Under the pieces are notes generated by a model, which saw nothing but the letters and a program-made list of their open reading frames with translations, was not told where the DNA came from and searched no databases. A program made the position numbers and the translations under genes. Shown here in pieces: positions 6,500 to 6,535 of a stretch of 6,535 bases of DNA (positions within the stretch are counted from its first letter, which is position 1; each line of letters begins with the position of its first letter). This DNA comes from Eubacterium sp. GTDB taxonomy: Bacteria; Bacillota; Clostridia; Lachnospirales; Lachnospiraceae. The stretch is taken from assembly GCA_003520145.1 (NCBI GenBank), contig DOVJ01000032.1, forward strand, positions 1-6,535, given 5' to 3'.

Positions 6500-6535
6500 A
6501 AGGGGCTGTAAAAAAACTATCACTAGGACACGTCA
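6500..6535. other. Edge sequence with GGGGCTGTAAAAAAA, possible half of a terminator hairpin or mobile element end
   Basis: AAGGGGCTGTAA (6500-6511) is followed by further A residues and runs to the window edge. It shares GGCTGTAA with the left arm of the hairpin at 1336-1345, where the mate TTACAGCC lies 32 bases away. Here no mate is inside the window. It may be the first arm of the terminator of the next gene, or the end of an insertion sequence, some of which begin with similar GGGGCTGT-type repeats. No gene is visible in the 109 bases from 6427 to the edge. Confidence 0.3.

Noticed and set aside
6427..6535. Riboswitch (for example a c-di-GMP type) ahead of the operon
   Set aside because: The predicted leader between the promoter and the ATG is only about 25 bases, too short for any riboswitch.
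1..6535. CRISPR arrays, tRNA or rRNA genes, defence genes, phage genes
   Set aside because: Nearly all of the window is explained by four genes of housekeeping and signalling families. I saw no direct repeats with spacers, no tRNA-like cloverleaf and no defence or phage motif.

Overview
The window looks like chromosomal DNA of a Gram-positive, clostridial-type bacterium, most likely Lachnospiraceae (Butyrivibrio/Roseburia-like). The reasons are moderate AT richness, frequent AGA and ATA codons, a leucyl-tRNA synthetase with a KMGKR variant of the KMSKS loop (remembered from that group, not searched), and Cache/PAS-like hybrid kinases and c-di-GMP proteins of a type common there. The taxon is an inference from style, not a search result.

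Layout: bases 1-1315 (+) hold the C-terminal 437 residues of leucyl-tRNA synthetase, cut by the left edge. A long hairpin at 1336-1386 lies between it and a convergent minus-strand gene cluster. That cluster is transcribed right to left: a REC / degenerate GGDEF / EAL response regulator (6426 to 4750), a single-domain Hpt phosphotransfer protein (4740 to 4405) and a large membrane hybrid histidine kinase with two receiver domains (4383 to 1390). Gaps of 9 and 21 bases make this a tight operon. Bases 6427-6535 contain a good sigma-A-like promoter (TTGCAA, 17 bp, TATAAT) with a 12-bp palindrome over the -35 box. At the very edge is a GGGGCTGTAAAAAAA stretch that may be half of an inverted repeat continuing outside the window.

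Together the three minus-strand genes encode every part of a multistep phosphorelay: an extracytoplasmic sensor and kinase (His497), receivers (Asp790, Asp927), a histidine phosphotransfer protein (His61) and an output receiver (Asp64) fused to a phosphodiesterase. The simplest reading is a self-contained relay that controls c-di-GMP breakdown. The EAL domain keeps its catalytic residues, while the GGDEF motif has decayed to GSNSF, so the output should be degradation and not synthesis. Each part belongs to a known family. The interest is in the complete linked arrangement and the unknown input signal, not in a new protein class.
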